Counted from the stretch's first letter, positions 33,517 to 42,713 are shown. The stretch is 64,000 bases of DNA from an uncultured Pseudoteredinibacter sp. (GCF_947500695.1 NZ_CANMSS010000001.1:496001-560000); one strand, 5' to 3'. A program made the numbers and translations. The notes: generated from the letters alone by a model not told the origin.

Positions 33517-34200
33517 CTAGGAAACTGCGCGCAAGTTTTCAGCTAAGACTTGGCCATCAAATAAATTGATGCAACGTCTAGCATAGTCAGCGTGGGCCGA
33601 TGAGTGTGTCACCATGATAATGCCGGTGCCTTCACGATTTAGGCTTTGCAGCATTTTCATCACTTCCTGGCCGTGGCTACTATCCAAATTACCGGTAGGC
33701 TCATCGGCGAGGATTAAACTCGGTTTTGCGACTACAGCGCGGGCTACCGCTACTCGCTGTTGCTGCCCCCCCGAAAGCTGCCCCGGGCGGTGATCGGCGC
33801 GATGAGCAATGCCCACCCTATCCATTACTTCAGCAACACGTGCACGGCGTTGCTTGCTAGGGATGTCGTGATACTGCAGGGCCAGCTCGATATTTTCACG
33901 TACGCTAAGCTCGTCGATCAGATTAAAATTCTGAAAAATAAAACCAATATTTTCTTTTCTTAGCTGGCCTAACTGCCGCTCGTTATAGCCACTAATATCT
34001 TGGCCTTTAAAATAGTACTGGCCTGAAGTCGGCTGATCCAACATGCCTAGGATATTCAGCAAGGTAGATTTGCCACAGCCTGAGGGCCCCATAATGGCCA
34101 CAAACTCGCCCTCATCCATGCTGATATCAATTTGATTTAGGGCGATGGTTTCAATTTCGTCACCGCGATAGCTCTTGCACAAGTTTTGAAGTTTAATCAC
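33517..34200 (-). CDS. ABC transporter ATPase (MacB/LolD-like)
   Basis: A 227-residue ATPase that powers the adjacent permease. All nucleotide-binding motifs are intact: Walker [11 protein letters not shown]-loop FIFQNFNLI, signature [14 protein letters not shown], Walker [13 protein letters not shown] and the switch histidine in MVTHSS. It belongs to the MacB/LolD/FtsE subfamily. It lies 9 bp from both the upstream adaptor and the downstream permease genes, so translation is probably coupled. Confidence 0.95.
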   Translation of the reverse strand: MIKLQNLCKSYRGDEIETIALNQIDISMDEGEFVAIMGPSGCGKSTLLNILGMLDQPTSGQYYFKGQDISGYNERQLGQLRKENIGFIFQNFNLIDELSVRENIELALQYHDIPSKQRRARVAEVMDRVGIAHRADHRPGQLSGGQQQRVAVARAVVAKPSLILADEPTGNLDSSHGQEVMKMLQSLNREGTGIIMVTHSSAHADYARRCINLFDGQVLAENLRAVS

Positions 34201-34209
34201 TGGTCTCTC

Positions 34210-35511
34210 CTAGGAGTCTTGAGATAATTTTAAGCGATCTGCGTCCTTAAACGCAGCATAAGGTGAGGTAATTATTTCTTCGCCGGCATTTAGCCCTGAG
34301 ATTACCTCTATAAAATCGTTATTGCGGCGCCCCAGGCGTACTTCTCGGCGCCTGGCTTCACGGCCATCGTCACTTAGCACATATAGCCAGCGCCCGCCGG
34401 TATCCAAGAAATAGGGGCCGTTAGGTATTAACAGTGCTGGGGTATTGGCGCCGAGTTGTAAGCGGCTTTGCACACTTTGGCCCAAACGAAGCTTTTGGGG
34501 TGTCTCTTGCTCGAAAGTCATTTCTAATTGAAATTGGCCAGCACGTACATCGGGGTAAATTTTGCTGACGCTTAATTGATAAGCTTGGCCTTGCAGCTCT
34601 ATTTGTGCGTGTTGGCCGGTGACAATACGGCCTAGGTAATATTCATCTACACCGGCTTTTAATTTAAAAGATTGCGGCTGGCTAATCTGTCCAATACGAT
34701 CACCACGTTGAATGCTCTGCCCTACCACCAAATCAAAGCCGGACAGGTGCCCATTAAATGGTGCGCGAATATGCAGGGCCTCTAAGCTTGCGCGCGCAAA
34801 GGCTAAGTTATCTTCCATCACGGTGGCTTTGGTTTTATAAAACTGCAGCTGTTTGGCCATCATGCGCTCATCCGAGGCTTGGGCCTCTAGGCTGATTTCG
34901 TGCAGTCTTTGGTAGTGGCGTAATTCATCCTGGGTTTTATCAACGGTTTCCTGGGATATGTGGCCGGCCGTTAGCAGCGTTTTAAAACGTTTGTCTTGGC
35001 GCTGAAGACGCTCAATGTGATAGCTCAGCTCTGAGAGCTCAGTTTTGTGACGCAAGCGATTTTGCTCTAATCGCAGCTCTTGCTCACGCATTATGTTGAG
35101 CTGCTCTATCACTCGCGATTCGGTACTCATTACACTTAGCTGTAAATCCGAGTTCGATAGGCGAGCGATGGTTTGCCCTGCGCTCACTACTGCGCCATCC
35201 TCAACCAACAGGTGATCTACTCGCCCACCCTGTATAGCATCAAGAAAAACCGTCTTTTTCGGCTCTACTCTGGCGCGCAATGGAATAAAATCATCAAACA
35301 CTCCTTGCTGCGCCTTGCCGGTCACTAGGCGATCACGTTCCAAATTTAGCGATTTGCCCTTCTCATAAAACAAGGCATACGCTAATACGGCCGCCGCTAT
35401 GCTTGCTGCTAAAAATAACCAAGTGAGATAAGGCTTTTTACGTTCAATTCGCCTGTCCATTGGGTGGTCACTAAGCAATTTGTCTTTCGCGGGTAATCCT
35501 GTGTTGTTCAT
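34210..35511 (-). CDS. HlyD/MacA-type periplasmic adaptor (membrane fusion protein)
   Basis: A 433-residue adaptor linking the inner-membrane exporter to an outer-membrane channel. The ATG at 35511 follows AGGT at a suitable distance; longer frames are less likely. One N-terminal membrane helix (YLTWLFLAASIAAAVLAYALFY) anchors it, followed by the lipoyl half-motif (RVEPKKTVFLDAIQGGRVDHLLVEDGAVV), a long coiled-coil hairpin (about residues 110-230, rich in Leu/Glu/Gln/Arg) and the second lipoyl/beta-barrel part (IRAPFNGHLSGFDLVVGQSIQRGDRIG). It is the first gene of the exporter operon, preceded on its strand by a sigma-54 promoter at 35600-35615. The matching outer-membrane channel is not in the window. 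Confidence 0.9.
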   Translation of the reverse strand: MNNTGLPAKDKLLSDHPMDRRIERKKPYLTWLFLAASIAAAVLAYALFYEKGKSLNLERDRLVTGKAQQGVFDDFIPLRARVEPKKTVFLDAIQGGRVDHLLVEDGAVVSAGQTIARLSNSDLQLSVMSTESRVIEQLNIMREQELRLEQNRLRHKTELSELSYHIERLQRQDKRFKTLLTAGHISQETVDKTQDELRHYQRLHEISLEAQASDERMMAKQLQFYKTKATVMEDNLAFARASLEALHIRAPFNGHLSGFDLVVGQSIQRGDRIGQISQPQSFKLKAGVDEYYLGRIVTGQHAQIELQGQAYQLSVSKIYPDVRAGQFQLEMTFEQETPQKLRLGQSVQSRLQLGANTPALLIPNGPYFLDTGGRWLYVLSDDGREARRREVRLGRRNNDFIEVISGLNAGEEIITSPYAAFKDADRLKLSQDS

Positions 35512-35599
35512 ACGCAACCTATCTATATGCTGGCCCAGTTTTCGCTTAACTATGAGTAATACGCGGCGGGTCATAATGAATGTATGTGATCGCTAGAAT

Positions 35600-35615
35600 T
35601 GCAAACCCAGTGCCA
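35600..35615 (-). promoter_or_regulatory. Sigma-54 (RpoN) promoter of the exporter operon
   Basis: On the minus strand the sequence reads TGGCACTGGGTTTGCA, matching the consensus TGGCAC-N5-TTGCA at the -24 and -12 elements. It lies about 90 bp upstream of the adaptor ATG. The palindromic sites at 35667-35727 lie 50-130 bp further upstream, the usual place for enhancer-type activator sites. Confidence 0.85.
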
Positions 35616-35666
35616 ACCTGTAAGTCATTGAATTTATTGAATTTAGTTGTTGGCTTATAGAGCTGC

Positions 35667-35727
35667 TGTTCGAAAGCGTGCACAGGGTACTGTTCGATAA
35701 CGAACACAGGCTGTACGATAGCGAACA
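35667..35727. promoter_or_regulatory. Three tandem palindromic activator sites (TGTNCG-N4-CG)
   Basis: TGTTCGAAAGCGTGCA (35667-35682), TGTTCGATAACGAACA (35691-35706, a perfect palindrome) and TGTACGATAGCGAACA (35712-35727) lie 24 and 21 bp apart. They sit between the sigma-54 promoter of the exporter and the start of the NtrC-type regulator gene, so they are the probable binding sites of that regulator, serving activation of the exporter and control of its own gene. Confidence 0.8.
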
Positions 35728-35746
35728 TAATTAAGGAGATAGTTTC

Positions 35747-37165
35747 TTGCCTGAAGACCACAAGATACTGGTGATCGATGATGATCAGGACATATTGCTA
35801 GCGGCTAAGCTTTTGCTTAAGCGCCACTATGCGGGTGTTGATATATGCAATCGCCCAGAGCAGTTGCCCAAGCTTATGGCGGCCAATCAGTATGATGCGA
35901 TTTTGTTGGATATGAATTTTTCACCGGGTGAAAGCAGTGGCGAGGAAGGATTGCATTGGTTGCAGCAGATAATTGCGATAGATCCCGATGCCGTGGTGGT
36001 GCTAATTACCGCCCACAGCGCGATTGAACTTGCCGTAGAAGCCATGAAATACGGCGCTACGGATTTTATAGCAAAGCCCTGGCAGAACGAAAAAATATTG
36101 GCGACCCTTTCGGCGGCTATTAAGCTAAGGCACAGCCGGCAAGAAGCCAACTTGCTTCGCCAATCTAATGAGGGCCTGATAGAAGCAAGCCAAGCTCATA
36201 GTGAGATGATCGGCGAATCCGATCATATGAAGCTGGTAAAAAGTATGATCAAGCGCGCTGCTCCTACGGATGCCAATGTACTGATTCTGGGTGAAAACGG
36301 CACGGGTAAAGAGCTGGTCGCGCGGGATTTACATCAGCAAAGTTTACGTCACGATAAGCCCTTTGTAGCCGTAGATTTAGGGGCCGTATCAGAAAATTTA
36401 TTTGAATCGGAGTTATTTGGCCATGCCAAAGGCGCTTTTACCGGCGCCGACAAATCTCGCGTTGGGCGATTGTTGGCAGCCAATGGCGGCACCCTCTTTC
36501 TCGATGAGATCGGTAATATCCCCTTGCATCTACAAGCTAAGCTGCTAACGGTTTTAGAACAGCGCACGGTAACACCACTAGGCAGCAATAAAAGCCAGTC
36601 GCTGGATATTCGCTTGGTGGCTGCCACTAATGTGCATCGCGAGCAACTTGCCGATGAACGTTTGTTTCGCCAGGACCTGCTCTATCGTTTAAACACAGTG
36701 GAAATTAAACTGCCGGCCCTGCGCGAGCGCGCTTCGGATATCACCTTAATTGCTCAGCATTATCTGCAAAACTACAAGCGTAAATACCAGAAGCCCGAGC
36801 TCACCTTTTCCAAAGAAGCACTATCCGCCATAAGCGCTTACGACTGGCCAGGCAATGTTCGAGCTTTGCGTCACGCCGTAGAGCGTGCTGTTATTCTATC
36901 CGACGGGCCTTATATTGAAACGGCAGATATGCAAATCACAACTGGAAGCGCGCCGCTTAAGGAGCATGAACGAGCCGATGTAAGTAATGATGCGCAACTG
37001 GATACTGAAGCGCTTTCACTCAAAGATTTAGACCTAGAAAAAGCCGAACGCGAATTGGTTACCACGGCCCTGAACCGTCACAGCTTTAATATCAGCCAAG
37101 CGGCGAAGGCTTTAGGAATTACCCGTGCCTCTTTATATCGCAGGATGGAAAAATATGATCTTTAA
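35747..37165 (+). CDS. Sigma-54-dependent response regulator (NtrC family)
   Basis: A 472-residue enhancer-binding protein. The start is TTG at 35747 with AAGGAG eight bases upstream. Receiver domain: acidic pocket DDDQD (residues 11-15), phospho-acceptor Asp55 in AILLDMNFSPGE, conserved Thr/Lys later (LITAHS, AKPW). The AAA+ domain has Walker A GENGTGKE, the sigma-54 contact GAFTGA and Walker B GGTLFLDEIG. The C-terminal Fis-type helix-turn-helix is NISQAAKALGITRASLYRRMEK. It overlaps the sensor kinase gene by 11 bp and lies divergent to the exporter operon with a sigma-54 promoter, so it almost certainly activates that operon. Confidence 0.95.
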   Translation: MPEDHKILVIDDDQDILLAAKLLLKRHYAGVDICNRPEQLPKLMAANQYDAILLDMNFSPGESSGEEGLHWLQQIIAIDPDAVVVLITAHSAIELAVEAMKYGATDFIAKPWQNEKILATLSAAIKLRHSRQEANLLRQSNEGLIEASQAHSEMIGESDHMKLVKSMIKRAAPTDANVLILGENGTGKELVARDLHQQSLRHDKPFVAVDLGAVSENLFESELFGHAKGAFTGADKSRVGRLLAANGGTLFLDEIGNIPLHLQAKLLTVLEQRTVTPLGSNKSQSLDIRLVAATNVHREQLADERLFRQDLLYRLNTVEIKLPALRERASDITLIAQHYLQNYKRKYQKPELTFSKEALSAISAYDWPGNVRALRHAVERAVILSDGPYIETADMQITTGSAPLKEHERADVSNDAQLDTEALSLKDLDLEKAERELVTTALNRHSFNISQAAKALGITRASLYRRMEKYDL

Positions 37166-38552
37166 ACGTTTTTCCCACGCTTTATATGTTCAGTTGCTGC
37201 TGCTGTTTTTGAGTATGTTGGGCCTAGTGTATTTTATCGTGTTGCCGGGTTACTACGCTGTAAGCTTAATATTCGCATTGCTAACATTTGCCTGCATCTG
37301 GGCAATGCTAAACTTGCTAAGTAAGCACAATCGACAATACAGCCGTTTATTACAAGCGGCAAATCATCTTGATTTTGATAACCGCCTGCCCGAGCCACCT
37401 TTGGATTGCGGTTTTCCAGAGCTTAGCGAGCAACTTTCAAACTTGCTACAGCATTGGCAAGAAAAGCTGCAAGGCCAGGCTCTAGAGCTAAAACACGCCC
37501 AGGCCATGATCGAGCATATGCCCATACCGCTGATTTCTATTCAGGGTGATGATGGAGTCTATTTTCATAATCAATCGGCTAGACGTTTTTTTGAGTTGGG
37601 TGATTATTGCAAAGCACAAGAGCTATCGCAGTTTGGAGAAGATTTTTTCTATTCACTCAGCCAATTGAAACCCGGCCAGCAAACTCTTTTAGATTTTTAT
37701 GATGGCAGCCAATATCGAAAGCTTACTGCTCAAGCCAGTTTGTATATCAGCAATAAAGGCCAAGAGAAACTCGTGAGCCTGATCGATATTGAATCGGAGT
37801 TGGATCGCAATCAGCTGCAGGCATGGCGAGAAATGGCGGCGGTATTAAGTCATGAGCTACTCAATAGCATTACACCAGTAGCTTCGCTGGCCGATACTAG
37901 TCAGCAACTACTCGAGGATTCCATTGCTGTTTTAAAACAATCCAATCAACAGCCAAGTGCCGACCAAACGCAATTAGCTGTCGAATCGATTAATGATGCG
38001 CTCGAGGCTAGTCAGGTATTGGCCCGTCGCTCCAAAGGTCTTATTGAATTTGTCAGTAACTATCGCCAGCTGCAAAATAATGCCGAAGTACACAGTGATA
38101 TTTTTGCCCTAAATGATTTGCTCAATACGCTGCAAACTTTGTTGAGTGCTGACAGCACCTTCAGGGATATCGATCTATCATTTAGCTGTAAACCAGAAGG
38201 CCTTCAACTGCATGCCGATCGGGAACTGATTGAGCAGCTAATGATCAATTTACTTAGAAACTCGGCGCAAGCGCTTAAGGAGCATAGTCTTAGAGGACAA
38301 AGTTCTCAGGCCAGTATTCATGTGCGTGCTTATTTAGATAAACGCAATCGCTGCCACATTGAAGTGGAAGATAACGGCCCTGGAATTAAAGCGGAACACC
38401 AAAAGCGCATTTTCTTGCCATTTTACACCAGTAAAGCCAGCGGCAGTGGTATTGGTTTGGCCATGGCCAGACAGACCATGGTGGCCCACGGTGGTAAGAT
38501 TAGCGTGCATGATGCAGCCGAAGGCGGCGCCCTATTTCGCCTGAGCTTTTAG
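37155..38552 (+). CDS. Membrane sensor histidine kinase (NtrY-like)
   Basis: A 465-residue kinase starting at the ATG at 37155 (AGGATGGA eight bases upstream), overlapping the regulator gene. Two membrane helices (YVQLLLLFLSMLGLVYFIVLPG, YAVSLIFALLTFACIWAMLNLL) are separated by almost no periplasmic loop, so it likely senses a signal in the membrane or cytoplasm. A PAS-like region follows (AMIEHMPIPLISIQGDDGVYF), then the phospho-acceptor box AAVLSHELLNSITPV and the ATPase boxes (LLRNSAQAL, VEDNGPGI, GSGIGLAMARQTMVAHGG). It should phosphorylate the adjacent regulator. Cell-envelope stress or export substrate as signal is inference. Confidence 0.92.
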   Translation: MIFKRFSHALYVQLLLLFLSMLGLVYFIVLPGYYAVSLIFALLTFACIWAMLNLLSKHNRQYSRLLQAANHLDFDNRLPEPPLDCGFPELSEQLSNLLQHWQEKLQGQALELKHAQAMIEHMPIPLISIQGDDGVYFHNQSARRFFELGDYCKAQELSQFGEDFFYSLSQLKPGQQTLLDFYDGSQYRKLTAQASLYISNKGQEKLVSLIDIESELDRNQLQAWREMAAVLSHELLNSITPVASLADTSQQLLEDSIAVLKQSNQQPSADQTQLAVESINDALEASQVLARRSKGLIEFVSNYRQLQNNAEVHSDIFALNDLLNTLQTLLSADSTFRDIDLSFSCKPEGLQLHADRELIEQLMINLLRNSAQALKEHSLRGQSSQASIHVRAYLDKRNRCHIEVEDNGPGIKAEHQKRIFLPFYTSKASGSGIGLAMARQTMVAHGGKISVHDAAEGGALFRLSF

Positions 38553-38591
38553 AATGCTGGCAAACACTGTTTAAATAATGGAAATCAATTA

Positions 38592-39227
38592 ATGCAATTA
38601 ACCGTTGGAACTGATTCTACCTGGTCTTTAAGGGCTTGGATTTGCACGCAAATCGCGGGCATTGAAGTGGACATAAGCGTTATCGACTTAGCGAGCACGG
38701 GATATAAAGTCAAGATTCAACAGCACTCTAAAGCAGGTCAAGTCCCTTTTCTAATTGACGGTTCTGTAGAGGCAGCAGGTAAACAGGCTTTAATTTATGA
38801 CTCCCTAGCCATTGCCGAGTATTTAAACGAGCGCTCAGAGGGCGCATTACTGCCTATAGATATAAGCGATCGTGCATTGGCCCGAAGTTTATGTGCCGAG
38901 CTGCACTCGGGTTTTATGGCATTACGATCTAACTGCCCGTTCAGCTTACAAGCTGTAGGCCCGCTAAGCGAAATAAATTCCGATATTGAAAAAGAACTTG
39001 ATCGTCTGGTGCAGATTTTTGAAAACGCCGAGGGGCCATTTATGTTTGGCTCTGCAACTATGGTCGATGCCTTCTATGCCATATTGGCGTTTCGTTTGGC
39101 TCACTACGGGCTAAAACTTGAGGGTAAAGCTGGAGTCTATCAGCAAAGCTTATTGCAATGGGATCTGCTAAAGGCCGCTATCGAAAAAGCCGAGCAGTGG
39201 AACCAGCAAGCTAAGCAAGCTAGCTAA
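38592..39227 (+). CDS. Glutathione S-transferase family protein
   Basis: A 211-residue GST: LTVGTDSTWSLRAWICTQIAGIEVDI is the N-terminal thioredoxin-like strand-helix, KAGQVPFLIDG carries the cis-proline and LIYDSLAIAEYLNER the glutathione carboxylate-binding Ser. The C-terminal half is helical. It starts 39 bp after the kinase gene and ends 9 bp before an AraC-type regulator, so it may share transcription with that regulator. Substrate unknown. Confidence 0.85.
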   Translation: MQLTVGTDSTWSLRAWICTQIAGIEVDISVIDLASTGYKVKIQQHSKAGQVPFLIDGSVEAAGKQALIYDSLAIAEYLNERSEGALLPIDISDRALARSLCAELHSGFMALRSNCPFSLQAVGPLSEINSDIEKELDRLVQIFENAEGPFMFGSATMVDAFYAILAFRLAHYGLKLEGKAGVYQQSLLQWDLLKAAIEKAEQWNQQAKQAS

Positions 39228-39236
39228 GGAATAACT

Positions 39237-40283
39237 GTGAGCCACCGCCGCTTTACCTCTAAAGATGCCGCTTTAACCATTAACTATATTGGTTTTGTGT
39301 ATCGCAGTTTGGTGGCCGAAGGCTACTCAGCCAGTGCTTTGTTGCTCGGCACCGGCTTATCAGAAAGTGATTTATTAAATCCCGATTTTCGTTGTACCTT
39401 TGAGCAGCACAAGGGTTTTGTATTGAATGGCATTGCTCTGACTGGTGATCCTCATCTTGGGCCTCGTATGGCGGCGCGTTTTAATCCACTTAATATCGGC
39501 TTACCTGCTTCGGCCGCGCTCAGCAGCGATGTATTTGCTACCGCCTTGGATGTACTACGACAGTTTGTCTCTTTGAATTTTTCGATACTGTCTTTTGATT
39601 ATGTACAAGAAGGCGAAGAGTTGATCATCCGCTGGCAGCCGGCGGTGGATGTCAGTGATATTGAGTATTTTGTGGTAGGCAGTAGCATTGTAGTTACCGA
39701 GAATTTTTGGAAGCTGCTCCTCGCTGAAGATCAAATCACCTTGTTTGCCGAGCTCGCGCTGCCGGAACCAGAAGGCTGGGCGGAGTTCGCCCCAGAGCTA
39801 AACTTCCCGATTCGTTTTAATGCGCCTTTTAGTCGCGTTGTGATGCCAGCTCATTACCTGGATAGGCCACTAAGCGGCACAGATCCAGTGTTGCATCAAA
39901 ACATGTTAAGGCTATGCGAGCGCCAGCGCGCCGAGACCTTTTTTGAAGAAGGCTTAGATGCCAAACTGCGTAAACTGATTGCGCAAAGGCATTATCAAAA
40001 CTTGCCCATTGAGCAAGCGGCAGCTTATCTAGGGCTATCAGAGAGAAGCCTACGTCGGCAGCTTTCTGATGCCGGCAGTAGCTATAAAAAAGTGCTGGAT
40101 GAAGAGCGACAATCACGCGCTAAGGAGTTACTGGCGGTTTCTGGTTTACCCATTAGCACCATTGCTTATGATCTGGGCTTCAGTGATCCATCCAATTTTA
40201 GCCGTAGCTTTAAGCGCTGGCTCGGGCTCTCACCGGCGGACTATCGGGAGCAGCTGATTAAAGGCGTCAAAACTGACCAGTAA
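39237..40283 (+). CDS. AraC-family transcriptional regulator
   Basis: A 348-residue regulator of the same subfamily as the one at 14672: N-terminal arabinose-binding-like domain (INYIGFVYRSLVAEGYSASALLLGTGLSESDLLNPDF) and a C-terminal helix-turn-helix pair (IEQAAAYLGLSERSLRRQLSDAG; ISTIAYDLGFSDPSNFSRSFKRWLGLSPADYREQ). The start is GTG at 39237 after AAGGA. It lies between a GST and an HCCA-isomerase-like gene on the same strand and may control them. No tandem operator comparable to the TTGCG(C/T)AAT repeats was found here. Confidence 0.9.
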   Translation: MSHRRFTSKDAALTINYIGFVYRSLVAEGYSASALLLGTGLSESDLLNPDFRCTFEQHKGFVLNGIALTGDPHLGPRMAARFNPLNIGLPASAALSSDVFATALDVLRQFVSLNFSILSFDYVQEGEELIIRWQPAVDVSDIEYFVVGSSIVVTENFWKLLLAEDQITLFAELALPEPEGWAEFAPELNFPIRFNAPFSRVVMPAHYLDRPLSGTDPVLHQNMLRLCERQRAETFFEEGLDAKLRKLIAQRHYQNLPIEQAAAYLGLSERSLRRQLSDAGSSYKKVLDEERQSRAKELLAVSGLPISTIAYDLGFSDPSNFSRSFKRWLGLSPADYREQLIKGVKTDQ

Positions 40284-40375
40284 CTGGCCGCCAATGACCG
40301 CCTGCCACTACTATAAAAAAGCCGCATATTCGTTAAGATACTCCTTAAAAGAACAGCAATAATAAGGAGTCCACA

Positions 40376-41035
40376 GTGGCCGATGACCTGAAAACAGTCG
40401 ATGTATTCTTTTCCTTCCGCAGCCCCTATTCCTATCTCGTTACCCCAGATTTGCTCAAGCTACGGGCAGATTACAATGTAGAGGTGAAGCTTCGACCGGT
40501 ATTACCCATAGCCCTGCGAGCCAAAGGCGCCCTATTCGATGACCCCCAGGCTCAGCTCAAAGTTGGCTATATCCTGACCGATGCTTTTCGTCGTGCAGAT
40601 TTTCTAGGCATGAAAATGGCCTGGCCATCACCAGATCCAATCGTGCAAGATTTCACCACATTCGAAGTGGCTGAAGATCAGCCTTATATTTACCGCCTGA
40701 GTGCATTGGGCATCGCGGCTGAAAAGCTCGGCAAAGGTATCGATTTCGCCCACGCCGCCTCCCACCTTATTTTTGGTGGCACTGAAAATTGGGATCAAGG
40801 TGATCATCTTAAAAACGCACTGGCCGATGCAGGCCTAGACTTAAATGCATTAGAAGCAAATCTAAATATCGACGAGTGTATTAAAGAAGTGGAAGCCAAT
40901 CAGGCCATGTTAGAGAAAGCCGGACACTGGGGTGTGCCCACTATGGCATTTAACGGCGAGCCATTCTTTGGCCAAGATCGTATTGATACTTTGCGCTGGC
41001 GACTAGAGCAACAAGGTTTAAAGAAAGCCGACTAA
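40376..41035 (+). CDS. 2-hydroxychromene-2-carboxylate isomerase-like (DsbA/GST-kappa fold) protein
   Basis: A 219-residue protein beginning with GTG at 40376, with AAGGAG six bases upstream. VDVFFSFRSPYSYLVTPDLLKL is the hallmark start of the HCCA isomerase family, in which the Ser of the FRSPYSY turn binds glutathione; GHWGVPTMAFNGEPFFGQDRIDTLRWRL near the C-terminus carries the cis-proline VP and the FGQDR motif of the same family. These enzymes perform glutathione-dependent isomerisation in naphthalene-type aromatic degradation, though many have unknown substrates. Confidence 0.88.
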   Translation: MADDLKTVDVFFSFRSPYSYLVTPDLLKLRADYNVEVKLRPVLPIALRAKGALFDDPQAQLKVGYILTDAFRRADFLGMKMAWPSPDPIVQDFTTFEVAEDQPYIYRLSALGIAAEKLGKGIDFAHAASHLIFGGTENWDQGDHLKNALADAGLDLNALEANLNIDECIKEVEANQAMLEKAGHWGVPTMAFNGEPFFGQDRIDTLRWRLEQQGLKKAD

Positions 41036-41132
41036 ATAAGAACGCCTTAATCCGAAAGGCAAAGATTGCTAAATACAAGAATAAATAAAACGTGGCAGTG
41101 CGCTGTCCATAGGGGAATCATAGGAGCAAGCG

Positions 41133-41927
41133 ATGGATCTTCAAATACAAGGTAAAAAAGCCTTAATGGCCGGTGGCAGCGCGGGTATGGGCCGTGCGAC
41201 CGCCGAGCGATTGGCCGAGGCAGGTGTCGAGCTGTATATCAGTGCCCGGCGTGAAGCACGCTTAAAACAAGCAGCTGAGGAAATCTCTGACAAATTCAAT
41301 GTATCAGTTACCCCTATTGTGGCGGATTCTTCTACCGATAGCGGCCGTGAAGCACTGTTTGCCGCCTGCCCTGATCCAGATATTCTAGGCATTACCATTA
41401 AGCCACCCGCCCCAAATGGTGATTTTCTAAAGGTAACACCAGAGATGTGGCGCGAGTCTATTGAGACCACTTTGCTGGGGCCAATAGAAATTATGCGAAA
41501 CTATATACCGGTGATGAAAGATAAAGGCTGGGGGCGCATCGTAAACATCGCAACTTTTTCCGCAAAGAACCCAATGATCTGGCGACTAATGTCTGGCCCC
41601 GCGCGCTCGGCCCTGATTAATTACACGGCCAGTGTATCGCGAGAAATTGCGCCTTTTGGGGTAAATATAAATAATCTTTTGCCGGGCATGTTTCAAACCG
41701 AAGGTATGAGCGAAAGCCTTGAGCCTTATGCCGATGCCTTCGGTTTAGAGCCGAATGAAGATGTGGTGTTCACCCATTTTTTAGAGAACAATAGGATTCC
41801 CGCAGGCTTTTTGGCTGAAGCCGATGATCTTGCGCCAATGGCCGCCTTACTGTGTAGCCCGCTATCACGCTTTATTGTTGGGCAGAATATTGTGATTGAC
41901 GGCGGACAACATCATTCCTTGTTTTAA
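41133..41927 (+). CDS. Short-chain dehydrogenase/reductase (SDR) with altered active site
   Basis: A 264-residue Rossmann-fold protein. The cofactor loop reads AGGSAGMGRATAERLAEAG (TGxxxGxG-like). The usual NNAG segment is replaced by IKPPAP, and the catalytic YxxxK position reads SGPAR in MSGPARSALINYTASVSREIAPFGVNINNLLPG, so the Tyr and Lys are missing while the rest of the fold is kept. A divergent SDR branch with this SGPARSAL motif exists, so this is probably a genuine protein with changed chemistry and not a decayed one. AGGAG precedes the ATG. It follows the HCCA-isomerase-like gene by 97 bp. Confidence 0.82.
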   Translation: MDLQIQGKKALMAGGSAGMGRATAERLAEAGVELYISARREARLKQAAEEISDKFNVSVTPIVADSSTDSGREALFAACPDPDILGITIKPPAPNGDFLKVTPEMWRESIETTLLGPIEIMRNYIPVMKDKGWGRIVNIATFSAKNPMIWRLMSGPARSALINYTASVSREIAPFGVNINNLLPGMFQTEGMSESLEPYADAFGLEPNEDVVFTHFLENNRIPAGFLAEADDLAPMAALLCSPLSRFIVGQNIVIDGGQHHSLF

Positions 41928-41970
41928 TTTTTGTGCCGTAGCTTGTGTTTTGGCGCCAGTGCTCAAAAGG

Positions 41971-42000
41971 AAAAACTGCCAGCATGCGGATTTGCTGGCA
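41971..42000 (-). terminator. Terminator downstream of the LOG-gene fragment
   Basis: TGCCAGCA and TGCTGGCA form an 8-bp perfect stem with an 8-base loop; on the minus strand a run of T (GTTTTT) follows. It lies between the convergent SDR and LOG-fragment genes. An equivalent hairpin follows the intact LOG copy at 53336-53364. Confidence 0.75.
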
Positions 42001-42027
42001 ACTTCATTTACTAAACGAGACGGCAGT

Positions 42028-42450
42028 CTACAATATCTTATCGATAGTTCTAGGCTTATAGTTTTGCATTAACTTCAACAATGCCTTAGGTTGCGCTTCC
42101 ACCAGTAACAAATCTTGGTGCTGAGGTTTTACAAAGCCTTCTTCTGCCGTGTGCTGTAAAAATTCGACTAGGTTCTGATAGTAAGCATTGATACCTAGCG
42201 CCCCGCAAGGTTTTTGATGAAAGCCAAGCTGCGCCCAAGTGAGCATTTCAAATAGTTCTTCGAGTGTGCCTAACCCTCCTGGCAAAGCGATAAATCCGTC
42301 GGCAAGCTCTGCCATCATTGGTTTTCTTTCGTGCATATCCTCAACAATAATTAACTCGCTCAAACCTTTATGGGATATTTCTAATTCCGCTAATGCTTTG
42401 GGCATCACCCCAATCACCTCGCCACCCGAAGCCAGTACGGCATCGGCGAT
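42028..42450 (-). pseudogene. LOG-family nucleotide phosphoribohydrolase, 5'-truncated copy
   Basis: The C-terminal two-thirds of a TIGR00730/LOG-type protein (cytokinin-riboside 5'-monophosphate phosphoribohydrolase-like). It keeps IADAVLASGGEVIGVMPKAL, the catalytic ALPGGLGTLEELFE motif and the C-terminus, and is close to the intact gene at 53406-53972. The N-terminal nucleotide-binding part (MKRICVYCGSSPG in the intact copy) is gone: at about 42450 the sequence switches to the beginning of an OsmC-type gene on the same strand. A GTG at 42417 could still start a shortened protein of 129 residues, but function is unlikely. Confidence 0.8.
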
Positions 42451-42572
42451 GACGAGGCCTTAACCGTTTGCACGCCGTCTAAAGACCATAAATGCCCACG
42501 ACTGTACTGATTATCAATATAGGGCTCGTCTTTCCCGCGAGACGCATTTACTTGCGCGTAATATTCTGACAT
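42447..42572 (-). pseudogene. OsmC-family peroxiredoxin, 5' fragment fused to the LOG remnant
   Basis: From the ATG at 42572 (AGGAG five bases upstream) the frame reads MSEYYAQVNASRGKDEPYI, then DNQYSRGHLWSLDG and VKASSSP, the standard start of OsmC-type organic-hydroperoxide resistance proteins. After ASSSP the frame runs into the LOG sequence out of phase and stops within about ten codons. Both catalytic cysteines, which lie further on, are missing. A deletion joined osmC to the LOG gene, with a few shared bases (ATCGC-type) at the junction. Confidence 0.75.
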
Positions 42573-42713
42573 CGTGGCTCCTGGGTATGGTAGGTGGAGT
42601 ACTTCGCTCTAACTAGGCTCGTAGCTTTAAGCATATCATTTAGCCAGTGCATATTAGATCTACAGCGTAGGCATAAGTTTATATAAACGATAGCCTGTAG
42701 CGCTTTGAAAACA

